NCBI RefSeq assembly: GCF_030052815.1
Contig: NC_079495.1
Coordinates: 44,025,651 to 44,089,650 of the forward strand
Direction of reading: 5' to 3'
Origin: Hevea brasiliensis
Taxonomy: Eukaryota; Streptophyta; Magnoliopsida; Malpighiales; Euphorbiaceae
DNA: 64,000 bases
Position numbers and translations under genes: made by a program. Position 1 is the first letter of the stretch. Every line of letters starts with the position of its first letter. Below, in pieces: positions 37,448-50,200 of the stretch. A model generated the notes under the pieces. The model searched no databases, had not been told where the DNA came from, and worked only from the letters and a program-made list of their open reading frames with translations.

Positions 37448-38002
37448 CTATTTTGAAGAGTCTATATCTGATATAGCTTCTTCATAAGTAAGTGGATCAT
37501 CTCCATGATCTACTTTTTCATGAGTAGACAACTCTTGTTCTTCTTCATGAAGAAAACCATATCTCACTGGTGGGTGAGATACCCTGGTTGTTCTACGAGG
37601 AACAGTTGTAGATGTTTCATCAGCGGGTATAGGTTGACTAGATGGATCTATATCCATCTGATCTGTTGGTTGGTCAGAATTCTCCAATTCTAACTCTATT
37701 TGCCTTCCTTTGCCTCCTTCTTGAACAAACTGTTGTTCAAGAAATGTGGCATCTCTACTTATCACAACCTTTTGTGAAGTAGGCAAATAAAAATAATATC
37801 CAAAACTATCTTTTGGATATCCAACAAATCGACCTTTTTCTGATCTGGTCTCCAATTTATCGTTGTTCACTTTTTTGATATAAGTTTGGACAACCCCAAA
37901 TCTTAACATGCTTAAGACTTGGTTTTCTTCCATGCCATATCTCATAAGGTGTGGAAGAAACTGATTTTGATGGAATCCTATTCAGAATATACAAAGCTGA
38001 TT
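37448..38002 (-). pseudogene. Copia integrase C-terminal region and linker
   Basis: Continues the integrase. ORF 37448-37945 includes EKGRFVGYPKDSFGYYFYLP, typical of the region after the core, then an acidic linker (PRRTTRVSHPPVRYG) leading into RT. The frame is shifted relative to the core by one missing T in the T/G run near 38014 and restored by one extra A near 37893; between these the reading continues in another frame. It ends at the TAG before the RT. Confidence 0.85.
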
Positions 38003-38683
38003 CTAATGCAAATCCCCAAAAGAAGTTGGCATATCAGTATAGCTCATCATGCTACGTACCATATCCAATAGGGTACAATTTCTCCTTTTAGATACACCAT
38101 TCAGTTGTGGCGTTCCTGGAGGAGTCAGCTGAGAAACAATGCCGTGCTCTCTCAAGTATTCATCAAATTCAGTACTCAAATATTCACCTCCACGATCTGA
38201 TCGAAGAGCTTTAATACTCTTTTCTATTTGATTTTCTACTTCAGATTTAAATTCTTTGAACTTTTCAAAGGATTCATGTTTGTATTTCATCAAATACAAA
38301 TACCCAAACCTTGATTTATCATCAGTAAAGGTAATAAAATAATGAAAACCCCCTCTAGCCATTTCTTTAAATGGACCATATACATCAGTATTTATTAGCT
38401 CCAAAATATTTTCAGCTCTTAGCCCTTGTCCAACAAAGGGTGATCTAGCCATTTTGCCCTGAAGGCAAGATTCACAAGTTGGAGTAAGCTCAGAGCCCAA
38501 TGAGGATAGAATCCCCATTTTCTCCAGTTTTGCAATCCTATCTTCTGCAACATGACATAACCTTAAGTGCCAAATATATTTTGAACTTGAGTTAGTTTTC
38601 ACCATGGCATTGCATTCTTTTAGATCACTTGCATTCAATTTGTGTTTGTCATTATTATCCAAATAATAAAGACCATCATTCAT
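38003..38683 (-). pseudogene. Copia integrase: zinc-binding domain and core, catalytic Glu lost
   Basis: Inserts element cDNA into the chromosome. The 226-residue stretch starts in the GAG-pre-integrase region. HHCC zinc site: H39, H44, C70, C73 (WHLRLCH...CESC). In the rve core the first Asp is D100 (INTDVYGP) and the second is D163 (LRSDRGGEY). The third acidic residue, expected 35 residues on in the PQxNGVxER motif, is Lys (K199 in NGVSKRRN; codon 38087-38089). The change fits GAA to AAA. The integrase is therefore predicted inactive. The frame ends early by a 1-bp deletion. Confidence 0.92.
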
Positions 38684-38956
38684 ATAACCCGAACCAACAT
38701 ATTTATTTCCAAAATAAATATTGCAAACATCATCTGTGAACTAAAATTCATAGCCATTTCTAGTCAAACTAGATATAGAAATGATGTTCTTAAAAGCATC
38801 AGGTACATATAAAATATTATCTAAACACAAAACATGTCCAAACATGTAAAAAGTTTAGATCATATGGCTAAAGCTTCAACAGTTGAGCCATTGCCAATCC
38901 GGACTCTAATATCTTGAAAACGCAAGCTGCTACTATTTGCTAGTTCCTGCATATCA
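38684..38956 (-). pseudogene. Copia protease and pre-integrase linker, frameshifted
   Basis: Between the gag frame and the integrase frame, minus-strand reading in another phase gives ASHISNDMQELANSSSLRF, as expected just after a copia protease active site, then LRFQDIRVRIGNGST. Several stops follow. The linker would normally join protease to the GAG-pre-integrase domain. Confidence 0.75.
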
Positions 38957-39913
38957 TTAGAAATGTGAGAAGCGGCACTTGATATCTAAAACCCAAGCTG
39001 TAGATGAACTATGAGTATCATCAGAATCTAAATAACAAGATATGGACATACCTTCCAAAGGTGTATCCTTCTTGTCCTTCAGAGAAGCAAGATACTCTGG
39101 GCAATTCCTTTTCCAGTGCCCATCCTTTTGGCAGTGGAAACACTTTCCTTTGCCTCCATCAGCTTTAGTCTTCCTTTTCTGTTTAGCTATTTTCTTGGAA
39201 GGACTAGGAATTTGAGGTTTCTTTTTCTTATTGCCCTTCTTCTTGTTGGACTTTCCAGCAGAAAAAGATGCAACCAAAGCTACCTCTTTTCTTTTATTGC
39301 CTGGCATATTCTTTTGGGCAATAACCAGCATGTTGAGTAAACCAGCTAAGGTGCATTCCTGTTTAGTCATATTGAAATTTGTCACAAAATTCCCAAAAGA
39401 CTCAGGAAGGGACTGAAGGATCAAATCCGTCTGTAGTTGGAAATCCATGTTGAAGTCAAGATGTTCCAACTGCTCAATCAGCCGAATCATCTTGTGGATA
39501 TGATCCCCAACATTCTGTCCCTCAGAAATCCTCATACGGAATAGCTGTCTAGATATCTCATACCTAGCATTCCTGCTGTGCTCACCATACAACTCTTGTA
39601 GGTGAAGGAGGATCTCACTCGCACTCTGCATGTTCTCATGTTGCTTCTGTAACTCATTACTCATGGAAGCAAGCATGTAACACTTAGCTCTCATATCATG
39701 CTCCTTCCACTTGTCCAAAGTTTCATGTTCCTCTTGTGTGGCCTCTGGAGGTAAGGGACCAGGAACATTTGAATCTAGAACATATCCTATATGTTCAAGG
39801 TTCAGGACAAGTTTCAAATTTCTTAGCCAATCAGACAGATTAGGTCCTGTCAACCTATTGTGATCAAGTATGCTTGCAAGGATATTGGATGGTGGTGGTT
39901 GTTTTGTGCTCAT
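38957..39913 (-). CDS. gag: Copia Gag, running into a broken protease start
   Basis: Structural protein forming the particle. The ATG at 39913 opens 318 codons starting MSTKQPPPSNILASILDHN, a UBN2/DUF4219-type copia gag. Helical capsid segments fill about residues 20-215, with a lysine-rich nucleocapsid segment about 225-257. A CX2CX4HX4C zinc knuckle, CFHCQKDGHWKRNC, lies at about 258-271. The last residues, AWVLDIKCRFSHF, are the start of the protease: D is kept but the T-G after it is replaced, and the frame shifts to a stop. Gag itself looks intact and might still be made. Confidence 0.9.
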   Translation of the reverse strand: MSTKQPPPSNILASILDHNRLTGPNLSDWLRNLKLVLNLEHIGYVLDSNVPGPLPPEATQEEHETLDKWKEHDMRAKCYMLASMSNELQKQHENMQSASEILLHLQELYGEHSRNARYEISRQLFRMRISEGQNVGDHIHKMIRLIEQLEHLDFNMDFQLQTDLILQSLPESFGNFVTNFNMTKQECTLAGLLNMLVIAQKNMPGNKRKEVALVASFSAGKSNKKKGNKKKKPQIPSPSKKIAKQKRKTKADGGKGKCFHCQKDGHWKRNCPEYLASLKDKKDTPLEGMSISCYLDSDDTHSSSTAWVLDIKCRFSHF

Positions 39914-40116
39914 TTTTTATCAGAAAATTAACTGCAGAAAATAACCAGATTATTTAGTAAATGTATCATGTAATTAAACAAAATGATTATGGTCTTTTAA
40001 TCAAATTAGTCCTCCCACTAACTTAGCGAATCCTACACTTCCAAAATAGAAAACGGAAATCCTAGTTGGATGGATTTCTAGTAGGTGATTGAATTCTTAT
40101 AATTCTATTGATCATC

Positions 40117-40330
40117 CTCAGGTACATCCATTATTGGAATTACAATAAACTATAAGTGAGCAACTCCTTGCCCATCACATCTCATGTGAGGTTCAATCCT
40201 TTACCTAGCCCCTAATACTCAAAATCTCAGGTACATCCATTATTGACTTATCTTGCATCAGTTAAGTTGATCCCATTGAGCCAGTAATTATGCAAATAAT
40301 TTTAATGTCCTCAGGTACATCCAATATTGG
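40117..40330 (-). repeat. Three dispersed copies of CTCAGGTACATCCATTATTG
   Basis: The plus-strand motif occurs at 40117, 40227 and 40310 with at most a few changes, spaced 110 and 83 bp apart, in the copia leader. Confidence 0.75.
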
Positions 40331-41084
40331 CCACTAAACCATTTACATATTTACAACATCTCATGCTTAACAATTATTCTTAAGAAAATCTCTTAAATTA
40401 ATTGCATCTTATGCAACTATTTAAAATTTCTTAAAATAATTGCCCTAATGGAAGGCCTATGTTATAATTACTTTAATTATAGCATTTCCAACTTAATTAT
40501 TTGTTTGGAAGATTTTATGGTCATTCTAATTACTATTAAGGTATCACTTTGCACATTATCCAATTAACATGCATATATCATATAATAGCATACATTCCCA
40601 TACATCTCATGCATTCATGGATAAGCAATAAATATGGTATGATCATGGACTTTCTAAGGGATTCAATTCTGAGCCACCAAGAATTGAATCAGGGCATTCC
40701 TAGGTGCATTTCATTCATTCATTCATTTTACAAGAGTTGCTGAAGGAGTACATAATCAACACTTGATCTTGAATTCCTCCCACTGGTCCCATCAATGCTC
40801 TTGACCTCCTTGAACTTCTTGCAATCCAATATTACATGGTAATCCTTGGCATACCAAGGCGAATTTACAAGAACTTAAATAAATGAAATTACAACCCAAA
40901 AATTATTACAAACTTAATAATACATGCCCAAAATAAATTAATTAATTTAAAATCCCAAAGAAACATAAAAGAAATAAATCCAATCACATTGGTCTTTTAT
41001 AGTCCATGATCATCCATCATGCATATCACTATTTAACAATTAAATAAAACATACATACTTAAATTAAATTGAATATCTCATATT

Positions 41085-41430
41085 CAACTTAAAAATCCAG
41101 ATTTGAATATGATTCAAATAAATTTAAAAATTCAGATTTGAATCTCATTCAAATAAATTTAAAAATTCAGATTTGAATCACATTCAAACAACTTTAAAAA
41201 TTCAGATTTGAATCACATTTAAACATTTTTTTAAAAATTAGATTTGAATCACATTCAAATATTTTTTAAAAAATCAGATCTGAATTTTATTCAATCAATT
41301 TTAAAAAATCATATTTAAATATGATTCAAACAACTTTAAAAATTCAAATTTGAATCACATTCAAACAACTTTTAAAATTCAGATTTGAATCACATTCAAA
41401 CAATTTTTAAAATTCTGATTTGAATCATAA
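41085..41430 (-). repeat. 35/36-bp minisatellite, about 10 copies
   Basis: The core ATTTGAAT recurs at 41101, 41136, 41171, 41206, 41242, 41278 (altered), 41313 (altered), 41348, 41383 and 41418. Each unit contains the inverted pair TTTGAAT...ATTCAAA, so every unit can form a small hairpin. Confidence 0.9.
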
Positions 41431-41699
41431 TTTAATTATGTGATTAAAATTCTAATTAAACAATTTAATTAGACATAGGATGAGCTTTTAGATCATAAAC
41501 AATTGTAAATTAAAAAGCAAACCTTACGCCAACAATTGTAAATTAAAAAGCAACTTGAAGAACCATTGTTGCCGCCACCAATGGTGGCTTCACCATGTGT
41601 GCCGCCACACATCCATTGCAACCAGCAATGGATCAATCATCTCATGATCAAATCACACAATTAAATCATATAATCAACAATCTAAATGGCAAATATAGT

Positions 41700-41712
41700 G
41701 GCTCTGATACCA
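41700..41712 (-). other. Copia primer-binding site, initiator tRNA-Met
   Basis: TGGTATCAGAGCC on the minus strand, 1 bp from the 5' LTR. Confidence 0.95.
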
Positions 41713-41713
41713 A

Positions 41714-43823
41714 TCGAAGGAACGGAAGCGTAAAAAATATAAGTTTATACCATTGAATTTAAAAATTTTCACCTAGGGTTACATGCATCATGCAAGATTT
41801 ATTTTTTATCTATTTGATTTCAATGATAAACAACATATTAAAACTCTTTTAATATATTTTTGGATCTGTATTTGCCATTTAAGATTTTAAAATTAATCAG
41901 ATTAATTTTAGAACCCTAGATTAAATCAAAAACGATTACACTAACCTCTTGATGCACTGCAGCGTGTCTGCGCCTTTGAGATTCGTCTTCAGGACACCAG
42001 ATGTTGTCCCTCTAGCTTGTCCACACTAAGAACACCTATGGCAGCCCTTGAACAGCTTCTAAAGCCTTTTCTATTAATTATAAATTCAAGTTCTGCCTTT
42101 TAAGAGATTAGAGATGTAAACAGGACACTAGAAACAATTTCTAGTGTTCTTAATTCAAGAGATTGATGGCTAATCTCTTTGAATTGATGAGAGATGAAGA
42201 AGAATAGATAAAAAGCCTCAAAGTGGCATGAAAAAGGAGAGGAGTGGCTGTTGGTTATTTTTTCTTTTCATAACCACACTTAAATAGCTAGGTTAATACA
42301 TTAAACCCTTGCCACATGTCACCCTTTGATTAGCTCTAGGTTTAAGTGACCCAATCACATTGTGCCAAGTGTCAAACCTATATTTAATCTTGATTTTCAT
42401 CATCTTACATGACTAAAAAACATTTGGCAAGCTTATGTGTAATCCCATGTGTCACCATCTCATAGTGCCACGTGTCACACTGTGAAATGACCAAAATGCC
42501 CCTGTGTCTTAATTTTGAGTTCTTAACTCAAAATAATTATTTTTCTTCTTCTAATTAATTTATATCAAATATAAATTAATTAATTAATCTCTATTAATTA
42601 ATTTCTCATTAATTAAATTCATATTTAAACACTTTAAATATAAATTTAATTTATACTACACATCCAATAATCTAGATTTGGTTTTAAGTTATACTAGGGA
42701 CTTTGCAATTTAATTGCAAACCAAACCTATTTAATTAATCAATTAAACTCTTTAATTAATTAATTAAATCATATTTAAATAGGTGATAACTTGTGTATGT
42801 GTGTGACATACTAGGCTCATCACTAATTGGCAATGAGACATGATATCAACTCTTAATATCATCAGAACTCTTTCTTACCATAAATGATTTCTCTAAATCA
42901 TTTTATGCACCTCATAGACCATGGTTAACACCTAGCATAGCACGCCATGGCCACCCAATTAGTAATAAGGTTTACCTTAAATGAACCTATAATCATATGT
43001 TACCATGCACTAGAATCTCTCTGTTACAAAATCCCAACTCAAGCTGGAGTCATGGTTTATGTCAAACTCCATTTGCTATGAATATTATGTTCTCTTTTAA
43101 TTCCAGTTCTTGATTAAAAAGATATTCTCATCAGAAACTCTTTTCTGTATAAATCTATCTGTCCTGGCCAGGAACTTGAAACATCAAGAACAATTAAATG
43201 AACATAGGATTTTATCTCTATTTACTTAGAGAAATAGATTCCATCTTGATCAACACCTACCTCCATATATAACTAGTAGGAGCCAACACATGCCCATATA
43301 CCCATACATAGTACAAGTATGAAAGCAGTATCAAACTGAAACTACCTATATACAAGATAACTGTGCTATTTGAGGTCTAAAGATTATATGCACTGATATG
43401 ATTTATGACAAAACATTGACAAGAGTAAACTCCATGTGCTTGTCATAAGTGTCACTGGTTCGGCCTACTTATCATTTATAAGTGCCTATCATGTTTGTTA
43501 TATGGCATGAGACTCACCATTCCATCTTATTTATATCTTATATAAATAACTTGGGAACAAACATGAGTACAATCTTTCTGGATAAGTCATGTCCTTATTA
43601 TGAAGTATCCTCGATTGTGAACCTATTTATGATACTTTGTGCTAGAAATATTGTCTCTCATATTCTTAACAACTTAAGAATAATATTTCTAACAAAATAT
43701 CAATGGACCTTTTCTATTACACATAAATATATTATGTAAACGGAAAAGTGGAAATGCCTTTTATTAATAAAAATATGTACAAGATACATACTAAATGATA
43801 TGCTCTAGGGCATACTACTGACA
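41714..43823 (-). repeat. Copia 5' LTR
   Basis: A 2,110-bp LTR starting TGTCAGTAGTATGCCC (43823) and ending TTCCTTCGA at 41714. Partner of 33803-35907. Confidence 0.93.
42280..42287 (-). promoter_or_regulatory. Candidate TATA box in the copia 5' LTR
   Basis: CTATTTAA on the minus strand, followed downstream by a pyrimidine-rich stretch (CCACTCCTCTCC). It is conserved in the other LTR. Position and composition are plausible; no transcript evidence. Confidence 0.3.
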
Positions 43824-46102
43824 GTAACTAGGGTTTTTAGCATTTTGAAAAATTGGAGAAAAAGTTGAGAATTAGTCAATTGATGCCATTGACCTTACTT
43901 GAGTTGAGAAATGGTCAATTGTGACCATTTGTGGTGCGTGTGAGTTGTTAGAACCAAGTTTCAATTTGGATTGGTTAAGGTCAATATGCAAACAGCTTGA
44001 CCTAGGTCCCTTTCAAGGACTAAACCTAAAAATTTACCAACCCAATTGGTGTGAGGCTAATTGGGAATGAAACTAGACACAAAATGGACCATTTTTCATT
44101 TGGGAATCATGCCCAAAAAATGACCATAATTTAGTGAACAATTAGGCTAAATTTGGATTTGGGCCTACTGCCTTGTACGAAAATGACCAAATGAACAGTA
44201 GTTACTTAAATGACCATAACTAGGCCTAGGAAGGTCCAAATGACCTGAGTTTTATACCAATGGAAAGTTGAGACATAGCATTACAACTTTTATGAAGAAC
44301 ACAAACCCAAATTCTGACCATAACCTATTCAAAAACTCACCTGTAATCAGCACACTAAAAACTGCCAATATCCAGAAAATGCCCAGAATTCTGGGTAACA
44401 CCAAATCCGGCCAACCTTAGGAAAATAGGCATAACTTGGGCTACAAAACTCCAAATGGAGTGATTCAAAAAGTGAATTAAAGCTAAGACAATAAGGAACA
44501 ACTTTGATGAAGAAAACTTAGCCAAATTTCAACAGTAACTTGACCAATAGAATAGTAGAATACAGGGGACCAAAACTGAAAAATTGTAATTTCTCTTAGG
44601 AGACTTAGGAATTAAATTGGCAATTAATGCCAACAAAATTCACACCCAAAATGTGGTATATGGGTGCAATTAAAACTAATAAACCTATGAAGTATGAAAA
44701 AGTCAACATTTTGACTTGAATAGTGCCATGAATAGTATCACCATACAAAAAAATGTGGAAGACCCAAAATTTATAAACCGTAATAGGTAGGATAAGTCCG
44801 CAAAGAAATTGTTGGAATTTAAGTATTAGAAATAGATACTGAGGTATTTTAAATTTATGTGTTTCAGTTGGATATGGATCTTCGAAGGGGAAATGAAAGT
44901 TTGAGTAAATTGAGTCGACAAAAGAGGTTTGTGCACAACTAGTTTTTAATTGAATTTGTTTTGAATATTTTACGTAATTAAATGATTTTATTTTTCCGTA
45001 TGCACTATGTTTATCAATTATGGAATTTATCTGAATGATTATTGAAATTGGTATAGCAAGCATGAGTTTAGTTTTGTGAAATATTATTTCAACAATTATT
45101 GAATATTATTTTGGACAGGATAAATTATGTTTAGAAAATTGCGTTGGAATTATGTTTTAAATTGTGACGGGCAATTTGCATGAATAAAATACAAAATTTT
45201 GTTTTGGATTGTGATGAGCATAAAAAAATTATGGAATATTGGAATTGATCTTGAATTGATATTGTGTTGTGATTTATGCTCACAAAAAGGACAAAGAAAT
45301 GCATGATATGGTTTTATATCTTACTATAGATGCTTGACTAGGTTATTACCCGTCTCTATATCATTTGTTGATGAGACAATGGAGTTAGCTTTGTTTTGTT
45401 TTGAATACCATGGTATGTGTATAGGCTTAGATTCTCCTCTTATTAGAGGTTAGATCTAAGTTTTTCATTGGTTGTAACATCCTCACTTTACGTAGTCTAT
45501 ATGTTCTACTGTTTCAATGGCTAAAGTCTACCCCGGAAAGTCGAAATGTCTGGAACTGTACTTAATTGATAGTGAGGAAGCATAAAATAATGAAATATGT
45601 GATGAGAAAAATTAAGAAAAAATAAAAGAGATAAAATGTGACTAAGTTAAACGAGCCGAACCCATAGCGATGGGTGACCGCATCGGGAAGTTACGACGAT
45701 GACCGTTGACTAGCCCTGGACTGTGGGGAACTCAAGGAAATATTTTCGGGACATAATGAAAGGTCTACTGAAGTGTAATTGACATTGGAAATGTCAAAGA
45801 AAAATTAATAAGTTAGTATAAACAAAAAACGAAAATTAAAGAAATTGGCGGTACAAGGAGTAAATCGGTGTTACCGAAAAAGTCCGAATTTAACTCGAAG
45901 AGGGGCATTTTAGTCATTTGACACCTAGAGTTAACTTTTGACCTAAATGTCCATTAAAAATAAGTAGTATTAAAATTTGAAAATCCCATGAAAAATGAAA
46001 TTAAATATGAAATGCAATTAAAGGAAAAGTGGGGGATTAATTTGCAAATATTGAAATTTTGAATTATAATAATAATAAACCTAAGTTATTGGGTATATAG
46101 AA

Positions 46103-46110
46103 TATATAAG
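46103..46110 (+). promoter_or_regulatory. Candidate TATA box in giant LTR
   Basis: TATATAAG about 630 bp into the LTR, followed within 30-60 bp by CT-rich sequence (CTCACTTCATCTTCTC), consistent with a plant LTR promoter. Not tested. Confidence 0.35.
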
Positions 46111-47252
46111 ATGACAAGGAACAATCCACTAACTCACTTCATCTTCTCGAATTCTCTCAAATGGCCGAAATGGAGCTCTTCCTTTCCTCCATGGATGAGT
46201 TCCATGCAAGCTCACCAAACTCATCATTTTCAACTTAAAACTCAAGACTCCCTTCATCAAAATTGGTCCTCACATAATGGGAAAGCTATAGGCAGTAAAA
46301 AGAAAGGAAACTTTTGAAGTTTCACAAGTTTGGGAAGTTCTTGAATTAAGGTTAGTGCTTAATCTCCCCATTTTCTTTCATTAGATCTTATTTTGAGCTT
46401 TGGGTGAGTTGATTTGTGAAGAAATTGAATAAATTAATGTATATTTGGTGAGCCCTTCATTTCAGCAACCAAGAAATTCATGGGATTTTTTAGTGATAGG
46501 AAGTGATAGGAATTGAATTGATTGAAATTGAGAAATTTAAATTATGTTTTGAAACAATTATTGGAGATTTGTGTTGTTGTTTCATTTTTGGCAGCCATGA
46601 GAACATGGGAGATTAATTATCTCATGAATTTAATTGATTTTTGGGGATGTTGATAAGTAAGCAAATGAGGGTTACACTTGGATTGATGAAAATACTTGTG
46701 CTAGAAATTGATTGAATGTGAATTGTTGAATTAGAACATTTGAATTAAGAATTTAAAAGTGGGACTTTGATGCTTTAGTAAACTGCCATGTTGGGTAGCT
46801 TTAAATATCATGAATTTGTGTGTGAGTTTATGAAATTTATTAATGAAATATGATGGTGTTGAATGGTGGGCAGTTTGTGTAATTGCCATGGAAGTGTATG
46901 TGTAATATAAGTGTTGTTGTACATTGAATTTGGGTTGAAGTAAATATTAAACATTAATGGTGTATTGTGTGCATTGAGCACTTGAGTGTTCTGCCCAAAA
47001 TGCTTGCTGGCATTGTGTACAATATATATAAAAGTGCCATGATTAAATGTTGAAGTATTGGGAGGAGGATTGTCAAAATTGGAAGTATGATGTTCAAATG
47101 CAGGTTGTGTATGTTGGCAGCACCTAAATTAGGTCATAAGTGCAAAACTGTGAACCCAATTGGTATGAGGCCAATGAGGGGTGAAACTAGACACCAAATA
47201 GGCCAACTTTCATGTAGAAATGTTATCAAAATTATGCCTAGAAACTAACCTT

Positions 47253-50200
47253 CAAAATTGACAAAATTTTGCACTAAAGGTGCAATCTGTCCAGCTTTAG
47301 TTAATTGACGATAACTTGGTCTATATAACTCAGAATGACCTGAAATTTTACCCCGAGTGCAATAAGACATAGAGCTACAATTCTTATGCAGATACCAAAG
47401 CCCAGAAATGGCTAGAACCAAGTCAAATAGCTTGCACAAGTTCGGGTACCAAAACTACCAGAACTAAAAGTGACCTAAAATTGATCAAATTTTGCACTTA
47501 AGGTGCAATCTATCTAGCTTTAGTAAATTGACCATATCTTGGTCTATATAACTCAGAATGACTTGAAATTTTGCCCCGAGTGCAATAAGACATAGAGCTA
47601 CAATTCTTATGAAGACACCAAAGCCCAGAAATGGCCAGAACCAAGTCAAATCGCTTGCACAAGTTCGGGTACCAAAACTGCCAGAACTAAAAGTGACCTA
47701 AAATTGACCAAATTTTGCACTAAAGGTGCAATCTGTCTAGCTTTAGTAAATTGATCATACCAAATAGGCCAACTTTCATGTAGAAATGTTATCAAAATTT
47801 TGCCTAGAAACTAACCTTAAAAATTGACCAAATTTTGCACTAAAGGTGCAATCTGTCCAGCTTTAGTTAATTGACCATATCTTGGTCTATATAACTCAGA
47901 ATGACCTGAAATTTTGCCCCGAGTGCAATAAGACATAGAGCTACAATTCTTATGTAGATACCAAAGCCTAGAAATGGCTAGAACCAAGTCAAATAGCTTG
48001 CACAAGTTCGGGTACCGAAACTACCAGAACTAAAAGTGACCTAAAATTGATCAAATTTTGCACTTAAGGTGCAATTTATCTAGCTTTAGTAAATTGACCA
48101 TATCTTGGTCTATATAACTCAGAATGACTTGAAATTTTGCCCCGAGTGCAATAAGGCATAGAGCTATAATTCTTATGAAGACACCAAAGCCCAGAAATGG
48201 CCAGAACCAAGTCAAATCGCTTGCACAAGCTCGGGTACCAAAACTGCCAGAACTAAAAGTGACCTAAAATTGACCAAATTTTGCACTAAAGGTGCAATCT
48301 ATCTAGCTTTAGTAAATTGATCATATCTTGGTCTATACAACTCAGAATGACCTGAAAATTTACACTGAGTGCAATAAGACATAGAGCTACAATTCTTATG
48401 AAGACACTAAAGCTCAGAAATGGCCAGAACCAAGTCAAATAACTTGCACAATTTCGGGTACCAAAACTGCTAGAACTAAAAGTGACCTAAAATTGACCAA
48501 ATTTTGCACTAAAGGTGCAATCTATCTAGCTTTAGTAAATTGACCATATCTTGGTCTATACAATTCAGAATGACCTCAAATTTTACCCCGAGTGCAATAA
48601 GACATAGAGCTACAATTCCTATGAAGACACCAAAGCCCAGAAATGGCCAGAACCAAGTCAAATAGCTTGCACAAGTTCGGGTACCAAAACTGCCAGAACT
48701 AAAAGTGACCTAAAATTAACCAAATTTTGCACTAAAGGTGCAATCTGTCCAGCTTTAGTTAATTGACCATATCTTGGTCTATATAACTCAGAATGACCTG
48801 AAATTTTGCCCCGAGTGCAATAAGACATAGAGCTACAATTCTTATGCAGATACCAAAGCCCAGAAATGGATAGAACCAAGTCAAATAGCTTGCACAAGTT
48901 CGGGTACCAAAACTACCTGAACTAAAAGTGACCTAAAATTGATCAAATTTTGCACTTAAGGTGCAATCTGTCTAGCTTTAGTAAATTGACCATAAAGGGT
49001 CCATATAACTCAGAATGACTTGAAATTTTGCCCTGAGTGCAATAAGACATAGAGCTACAATTCTTATGAAGACACCAAAGCCCAGAAATGGCCAGAACCA
49101 AGTCAAATCGCTTGCACAAGTTCGGGTATCAAAACTGCCAGAACTAAAAGTGACTTAAAATTGACCAAATTTTGCACTAAAGGTGCAATCTGTCTAGCCT
49201 TAGTAAATTGATCATACCAAATAAGCCAACTTTCATGTAGAAATGTTATCGAAATTTTGCCTAGAAACTAACCTTAAAAATTGACCAAATTTTGCACTAA
49301 AGGTGCAATCTGTCCAGCTTTAGTTAATTGACCATATCTTGGTCTATATAACTTAGAATGACCTGAAATTTTTCCCCGAGTGCAATAAGACATAGAGCTA
49401 CAATTCTTATGTAGATACCAAAGCCCAGAAATGGCTAGAACCAAGTCAAATAGCTTGCACAAGTTCGGGTACCAGAACTAAAAGTGACCTAAAATTGATC
49501 AAATTTTGCACTTAAGGTGAAATCTGTCTAGCTTTAGTAAATTGACCATATCTTGGTCTATATAACTCAGAATGACTTGAAATTTTGCCCCGAGTGCAAT
49601 AAGACATAGAGCTACAATTCTTATGAAGACACCAAAGCCCAGAAATGGCCAGAACCAAGTCAAATCGCTTGCACAAGTTCGGGTATCAAAACTGCCAGAA
49701 CTAAAAGTGACCTAAAATTGACCAAATTTTGCACTAAAGGTGCAATCTGTCTATCTTTAGTAAATTGATCATACCAAATAGGCCAACTTTTATGTAGAAA
49801 TGTTATCAAAATTTTTCCTAGAAACTAACCTTAAAAATTGACCAAATTTTGCACTAAAGGTGCAATTTGTCCAACTTTAGTTAATTGACCATATCTTGGT
49901 CTATATAACTTAGAATGACCTGAAATTTTGCCCCGAGTGCAATAAGACATAGAGCTACAATTCTTATGTAGATACCAAAGCCCAGAAATGGCTAGAACCA
50001 AGTCAAATAGCTTGCACAAGTTCGGGTACCAAAACTACCAGAACTAAAAGTGACCTAAAATTGATCAAATTTTGCACTTAAGGTACAATCTGTCTAGCTT
50101 TAGTAAATTGACCATATCTTGGTCTATATAACTCAGAATGACTTGAAATTTTGCCCCGAGTGCCATAAGACATAGAGCTACAATTCTTATGAAGACACCA

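Larger units (their letters stand above)
39914..41699 (-). other. Copia 5' leader (untranslated)
   Basis: About 1.8 kb between PBS and gag ATG without a convincing frame. It contains the 35-bp minisatellite (41085-41430), three copies of a 20-bp motif (40117, 40227, 40310) and a 22-bp direct repeat around 41509-41560. Confidence 0.8.
33803..43823 (-). mobile_element. Ty1/copia retrotransposon, complete structure, TSD GTAAC
   Basis: A 10,021-bp element on the minus strand flanked by exact GTAAC duplications (33798-33802 and 43824-43828). Order from right to left: 5' LTR (43823-41714), PBS, 1.8-kb leader with tandem repeats, gag, protease, integrase, reverse transcriptase, RNase H, PPT, 3' LTR (35907-33803). 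Integrase before RT identifies copia. At about 2.1 kb the LTRs are long for copia. The ORF is broken by frameshifts and a stop, so it could move only with help. It interrupts the A3 LTR. Confidence 0.95.

Noticed and set aside
41085..41430. CRISPR-like regular repeats
   Set aside because: Units are contiguous, diverged and without unique spacers, in a eukaryotic retrotransposon leader.
44605..45063. 152-residue minus-strand frame
   Set aside because: Antisense to the A3 LTR, low complexity (Ile/Phe rich from AT-rich DNA), not kept in the homologous LTRs at 9200-9700 or 15450-15900.
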